Below are positions 15,719 through 19,019 of a stretch of DNA of 19,019 bases, piece after piece. Source of the stretch: Alphaproteobacteria bacterium (GTDB taxonomy: Bacteria > Pseudomonadota > Alphaproteobacteria > Puniceispirillales > UBA1172); contig JALRFL010000025.1 of NCBI GenBank assembly GCA_023259875.1, positions 1 to 19,019 on the forward strand. Reading direction: 5' to 3'. The number at the start of each line of letters is the position of its first letter. Position 1 is the stretch's first letter. The position numbers and the translations under genes are program-made. The notes beneath the pieces are model-generated. The model saw only the letters and a list, made by a program, of their open reading frames with translations, was not told where the DNA came from and ran no database searches.

Positions 15719-16893
15719 CGGTCAATCTCACCAAAGACAACATCAAGTGAACCTAGGATAGCAACCGAATCTGCCAGCATATGTCCACGCGACAGCTGAT
15801 CAATCGATGCCATGAAATAAAACCCCGGGGCGCGAATCTTACAGCGGTAAGGCTTGTTACTGCCGTCTGATACCAGATAGACACCGAACTCCCCTTTCGG
15901 GGCTTCAACCGCGGTATAAGTTGCCCCAGCAGGAACATGAAAGCCCTCGGTATAAAGCTTAAAGTGATGGATCAAAGATTCCATTGAGGTTTTCATATCG
16001 TCACGCCGCGGTGGGGTGACCTTATGATCTTCTGCCAACACTGCGCCTGAAGGCATATTTTCAATACATTGGTGAATAATCCGCAAGGATTGGCGCATTT
16101 CTTCTACGCGCACCAGATATCGGGCATAGCAGTCGCCAGTCTTGCCGGTGGGAATATCAAAATCCAGCTCATCATAAACATCATAAGGCTGACTCTTCCG
16201 CAAATCCCATGGCAGGCCAGAGGCTCTGATACATGGCCCACTAAAACCAAGATCAAGGGCTTCATCAAGGGTCACGACACCAATATCAACTGTACGTTGT
16301 TTGAAAATGCGGTTTTCCGTCAACAACCCTTCGAGATCATCAATATATTCCGGAAACCGTTTTGCCCATGCGGAAATGTCCTCTAAGAGACCATCGGGTA
16401 AATCCTGATGCACACCGCCGGGGCGGAAATACGCGGCATGTAGCCTAGCCCCTGATGCACGCTCATAGAATTCCATCAGATGCTCACGCTCTTCAAACCC
16501 CCATAAGAGAGGCGTCATCGCCCCAACATCAATGGCAAAAGTCGTCAGATTCAAGAGGTGGTTAAGGATACGCCCAATTTCACAATATAAGACGCGAATA
16601 TATTGCCCTCGGCGCGGCACTTCAATTTGCAGCATCTTTTCAATCGCCAGCGCAAAAGCGTGTTCTTGATTCATTGGCGACACATAATCCAGACGATCAA
16701 AATACGGTAACGCCTGAAGATAGGTTTTGTGTTCAATCAGCTTTTCTGTGCCGCGATGCAACAGGCCAATATGCGGATCAGCGCGTTCAATCACCTCACC
16801 ATCCATTTCCAGCACAAGACGCAACACGCCATGCGCTGCCGGATGCTGTGGGCCAAAATTCATCGTTAAGGGTTTAATGGTAGGATCAGTCAT
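15715..16893 (-). CDS. nuoD: NADH-quinone oxidoreductase subunit D
   Basis: This 49-kDa-type subunit, related to [NiFe] hydrogenase large subunits, forms the quinone-reduction site with NuoB. It has 392 residues. The FGPQHPAAHGVLR loop (13-25) supplies the conserved His21, and YFDRLDYVSPMNQEH (64-78) supplies Tyr70; by family knowledge these two contact the quinone head group. IGLLHRGTEKL (42-52) and the C-terminal VFGEIDR are typical. The nickel-binding cysteines of hydrogenases are absent, as expected. The frame extends to 16926, but the ATG at 16893 matches homologues and has AAAGG upstream. It overlaps nuoC by 8 nt. NuoC and NuoD are separate here, unlike the fused NuoCD of E. coli. Confidence 0.97.
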   Translation of the reverse strand: MTDPTIKPLTMNFGPQHPAAHGVLRLVLEMDGEVIERADPHIGLLHRGTEKLIEHKTYLQALPYFDRLDYVSPMNQEHAFALAIEKMLQIEVPRRGQYIRVLYCEIGRILNHLLNLTTFAIDVGAMTPLLWGFEEREHLMEFYERASGARLHAAYFRPGGVHQDLPDGLLEDISAWAKRFPEYIDDLEGLLTENRIFKQRTVDIGVVTLDEALDLGFSGPCIRASGLPWDLRKSQPYDVYDELDFDIPTGKTGDCYARYLVRVEEMRQSLRIIHQCIENMPSGAVLAEDHKVTPPRRDDMKTSMESLIHHFKLYTEGFHVPAGATYTAVEAPKGEFGVYLVSDGSNKPYRCKIRAPGFYFMASIDQLSRGHMLADSVAILGSLDVVFGEIDR

Positions 16894-17554
16894 TCTGGTC
16901 GCCTTTTGGCAAAGAAGCAGGATCAATCATACTGGCATCGACTTGACGCATAGATGTCTGGATGCCTTCCCATGGGCTTTCATAATCGAAATCCCGAAAC
17001 TCTTGGGTCAGTTGCACTGGCTCATACACCACACGCCGTTCACTGTCGTCGTAGCGCACTTCAACCGTGCCGGTCAGCGGAAAATCCTTGCGCAGAGGAT
17101 GGCCTTCAAAACCATAATCCGTCAACAGCCGCCGCAAATCCCCATGGCCATCAAAAAAGATGCCAAACATATCCCAGACTTCGCGTTCGGCCCAATCCGC
17201 AGAGGTAAATAAGCCGGTCACCGATGGAGCAACCGCGTTTTCCGCAATAGGCACAACCAAGCGCAAACGCTGATTAAGCGTAACACTTAGCAATTGATAG
17301 ATCAGCTCAAACCGCTCACTGCGCCCGGGGTAATCCACAGCCGTGATATCTGATAACTGTGTGAACTCACCACCAGTGCTATCCTTGAGACGCGACAAAG
17401 CGAAAATCAGCTGATCAGGGCTTAAACGAACTGTAATCTCACCGCGAAAAATACTGATATCTTCAGGGGCTTTTTGCAATACGACGGCAAGATGCTGCCT
17501 TTGTTCATCAAACACATTGGCAAGATCAGATTGGGTTTTAAGATCAGCAGGCAT
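16886..17554 (-). CDS. nuoC: NADH-quinone oxidoreductase subunit C
   Basis: This 30-kDa-type subunit of the connecting module has 222 residues. The family signature is clear: WAEREVWDMFGIFFDGH (121-137) followed by DLRRLLTDYGFEGHPLRKDF (139-158) and PLTG. The N-terminal half has the usual alpha/beta fold with ITAVDYPGRSERFELIYQL (70-88). The tail of about 60 residues contains RRVVYEPVQLTQEFRDFDY, typical of alphaproteobacterial NuoC. The start ATG is 15 nt after the nuoB stop. Its ribosome binding site is weak (an AGG about 15 nt away), so expression may rely on coupling to nuoB. Confidence 0.96.
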   Translation of the reverse strand: MPADLKTQSDLANVFDEQRQHLAVVLQKAPEDISIFRGEITVRLSPDQLIFALSRLKDSTGGEFTQLSDITAVDYPGRSERFELIYQLLSVTLNQRLRLVVPIAENAVAPSVTGLFTSADWAEREVWDMFGIFFDGHGDLRRLLTDYGFEGHPLRKDFPLTGTVEVRYDDSERRVVYEPVQLTQEFRDFDYESPWEGIQTSMRQVDASMIDPASLPKGDQND

Positions 17555-17569
17555 AATAATTTTGTTAAC

Positions 17570-18115
17570 CTAACGAGCGATAGTTGCGGTGCGTCTAATT
17601 TTCTTTTGTAATTGCAAAAGGCCATAAATCAGGGCTTCGGCAGTAGGTGGGCAGCCAGGAACATACACATCCACCGGCACAATACGGTCACAACCCCGAA
17701 CAACCGCATAAGAATAATGATAATATCCGCCGCCATTAGCACATGACCCCATGGACAACACCCATCTAGGTTCCGCCATCTGATCATAAACTTTGCGCAG
17801 GGCTGGCGCCATTTTATTAGTCAAAGTGCCAGCAACAATCATCACATCAGACTGTCTAGGGCTAGGCCGGAACAGCATCCCATAACGGTCAAGATCATAG
17901 CGTGAAGCAGCAGAGTGAATCATTTCCACCGCGCAACAGGCCAAGCCAAAAGTCATTGGCCAAAGCGAGCCACTTCGCGCCCAGTTAAACAGCTTATCAG
18001 CTTGCGCAACAACAAATCCGCGATTGGCAATTTCATCAGCAACCGCGCCAAGAATGGCATCTTGATCTTTGCCGGGTGGAATAGGTTGATGTGGTGACAA
18101 GACGAGATCACTCAT
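17570..18115 (-). CDS. nuoB: NADH-quinone oxidoreductase subunit B (cluster N2)
   Basis: This subunit holds the terminal [4Fe-4S] cluster N2 that reduces quinone, at the base of the peripheral arm. It has 181 residues. Ligands are the unusual adjacent pair Cys60-Cys61 (FGLACCAVEM), Cys125 (MGSCANGGGYYHYSY) and Cys155 (YVPGCPPTAEAL). RPSPRQSDVMIVAGTLTNKM (83-102) is strongly conserved. About 33 residues precede the conserved core, a normal extension. The start is 3 nt after the nuoA stop. Confidence 0.97.
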   Translation of the reverse strand: MSDLVLSPHQPIPPGKDQDAILGAVADEIANRGFVVAQADKLFNWARSGSLWPMTFGLACCAVEMIHSAASRYDLDRYGMLFRPSPRQSDVMIVAGTLTNKMAPALRKVYDQMAEPRWVLSMGSCANGGGYYHYSYAVVRGCDRIVPVDVYVPGCPPTAEALIYGLLQLQKKIRRTATIAR

Positions 18116-18118
18116 AAT

Positions 18119-18484
18119 TTAATCCCAATCAAGGGCTCCCTTTTTCCACTCATAGATAAAACCAACGGTCAAAACGGCTAGGAAAACAACCATTGACCAG
18201 AAACCAAAGGCGCCAATACCCCCTAGCGAGACCGCCCAAGGAAACAGGAACGCCACCTCAAGGTCAAAGATGATAAACAAGATGGCAACCAGATAAAACC
18301 GAATATCAAATCGGCTACGCGAATCATCAAACGCTTCAAAGCCACATTCATAGGCACTAAGCTTTTCCGGATCAGGACGCTGTGCCCCAACGATCACAGA
18401 CCCAATGACAAACGCCAAGGAAAGCCCGATAGCAATGGCCAGAAATACCGCGATCGGTAAATATTCAGCCAAATATGATGACAT
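18119..18484 (-). CDS. nuoA: NADH-quinone oxidoreductase subunit A
   Basis: This is the first gene of the operon and the ND3-like membrane subunit (121 residues, three transmembrane helices at about 9-33, 62-84 and 93-112). The matrix/cytoplasmic loop contains YECGFE (45-50) with Cys47, the residue that is redox-accessible in mitochondrial ND3. RFYLVAILFIIFDLEVAFLF (62-81) and YEWKKGALDWD (111-121) are family hallmarks. A purine-rich GGGGGGAAG lies a few bases before the ATG and is a good ribosome binding site. Upstream is a 163-bp gap, the only sizeable one before the operon. Confidence 0.97.
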   Translation of the reverse strand: MSSYLAEYLPIAVFLAIAIGLSLAFVIGSVIVGAQRPDPEKLSAYECGFEAFDDSRSRFDIRFYLVAILFIIFDLEVAFLFPWAVSLGGIGAFGFWSMVVFLAVLTVGFIYEWKKGALDWD

Positions 18485-18541
18485 TACTTCCCCCCGTATA
18501 ATGACGGCTTGGTGATAGACTTAGCAAAATCTTAGAAAGAT

Positions 18542-18569
18542 ACAATAAAAACCTTGCTGTGAATGGCAA
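18542..18569 (-). promoter_or_regulatory. Candidate promoter of the nuo operon
   Basis: On the minus strand TTGCCA (18569-18564) and TATTGT (18547-18542) are separated by 16 bp, resembling sigma-70 -35 and -10 boxes. Transcription would start near 18535, leaving a leader of about 50 nt before nuoA. The match at -10 is only four of six, so this is a proposal from position and pattern. The gap 18485-18647 holds no other gene. Confidence 0.35.
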
Positions 18570-18585
18570 TACATAATCGCTTTAT

Positions 18586-18602
18586 TTGTCATGGTAAGAC
18601 AA
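18586..18602. repeat. Short inverted repeat upstream of the nuo promoter
   Basis: TTGTC at 18586-18590 and GACAA at 18598-18602 form a palindrome with a 7-base spacer, about 17 bp upstream of the proposed -35 box. It could be an operator or part of a weak hairpin after the upstream aldolase gene. No T-tract follows it. Five-base arms can arise by chance. Confidence 0.2.
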
Positions 18603-18647
18603 TTTATCGCGCCTAAGCCGCATCACTTGCCCCAAGTCACACCCCGA

Positions 18648-19019
18648 TCAAGCATTAAATCCGAAATCATTCACCAGCGCAGTTTCAAGGGCATCAAGTT
18701 TGCCTGCATCCATAGCAAGCAGAGGCGGACGCAAATTGTTCCAGCGCGCATCACCCGACCATCTAGCCAATAGGGCTTTCTGGGCAGGGATCGGGGCATA
18801 ATCTTGGAACAGCATCCGGACTTCTTTGACTTTGATATGCTTGTCTTCGGCTTCGTCATATTTGCCTGCATGACAAAGAGAAATGACCTCAGCGATACCA
18901 GCCCCATTAAGATTGGCGGTGGCAGAAATACATCCCGGCGCGCCAAGCCGCACAGCCTCAATCACAGGCAATTCCGCCCCCGGATAAACAATAAGGCCAT
19001 CAATCGCCAAGAGAGCCGT
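18648..19019 (-). CDS. Dihydrodipicolinate synthase family aldolase, C-terminal part (runs off window)
   Basis: This is the C-terminal 123 residues of a DapA/N-acetylneuraminate lyase-superfamily (beta/alpha)8 barrel protein; the frame is open to the window edge. The stretch YPGAELPVIEAVRLGAPG followed by CISATANLNG matches the late barrel motif of the family (glycine-rich turn, then GxISAxAN). The following helices, with YAPIPAQKALLARW and WNNLRPPLLAMD, match the C-terminal helical domain. The Schiff-base lysine and YNxP motifs lie outside the window, so the substrate (aspartate semialdehyde, a sugar acid or other) cannot be fixed. The C-terminus differs from E. coli DapA, so a catabolic or paralogous family member is as likely as true DapA. 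It lies on the same strand upstream of nuoA, 163 bp away. Confidence 0.82.
   Translation of the reverse strand, partial: TALLAIDGLIVYPGAELPVIEAVRLGAPGCISATANLNGAGIAEVISLCHAGKYDEAEDKHIKVKEVRMLFQDYAPIPAQKALLARWSGDARWNNLRPPLLAMDAGKLDALETALVNDFGFNA

Noticed and set aside
1..19019. CRISPR arrays, insertion sequences, tRNA or rRNA genes, phage or toxin-antitoxin modules
   Set aside because: No repeated spacers, transposase motifs, tRNA-like cloverleafs or unusual gene islands were seen; the window is housekeeping DNA and I found no evidence of a new system.

Overview
The window is a dense, single-direction block of an alphaproteobacterial chromosome. All 21 genes that can be supported lie on the minus strand, so transcription runs from high to low coordinates. 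The centre is a complete, uninterrupted 14-gene set for the proton-pumping NADH:quinone oxidoreductase (complex I), in the order nuoA-B-C-D-E-F-G-H-I-J-K-L-M-N (18484 down to 4270). It is followed without a visible terminator by birA, coaX, rnj, mce and a DUF1467 membrane-protein gene. Separate nuoC and nuoD, a NuoG without the extra N7 cluster cysteines, and the tail nuoN-birA-coaX-rnj-mce-DUF1467 are an arrangement familiar from Alphaproteobacteria. Base composition looks intermediate rather than GC-rich, which would suit a marine lineage such as SAR116, but that placement is a guess.

Layout by region, low to high coordinate: 1-171, the 5' part of rpiB (ribose-5-phosphate isomerase B), cut by the window edge; 172-352, an AT-rich gap with a strong hairpin/T-tract and smaller inverted repeats; 353-4268, DUF1467, mce, rnj, coaX and birA; 4270-18484, the nuo operon; 18485-18647, a 163-bp gap with the probable nuo promoter and ribosome binding site; 18648-19019, the C-terminal part of a dihydrodipicolinate synthase-family (DapA/NAL) aldolase, cut by the other edge.

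The nuo products assemble into one membrane complex. NuoE, F and G form the NADH-oxidising module with FMN and several Fe-S clusters. NuoB, C, D and I carry electrons to the quinone site. NuoA, H, J, K, L, M and N form the proton-pumping arm. Genes are packed with 1-14 nt overlaps or gaps under about 20 nt. Several reading frames extend upstream of the true start, and I shortened nuoD, nuoF, nuoG, nuoI and birA by ribosome-binding-site position and family N-termini.

Downstream, BirA (biotinylation), CoaX (first step to CoA) and Mce (methylmalonyl-CoA epimerase) could jointly serve the propionyl-CoA to succinyl-CoA route, and RNase J is an RNA-processing enzyme. I found no CRISPR array, mobile element, tRNA, rRNA or obviously new system. 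The most unusual signal is a plus-strand-oriented intrinsic terminator at 324-354 with no plus-strand gene in front of it.
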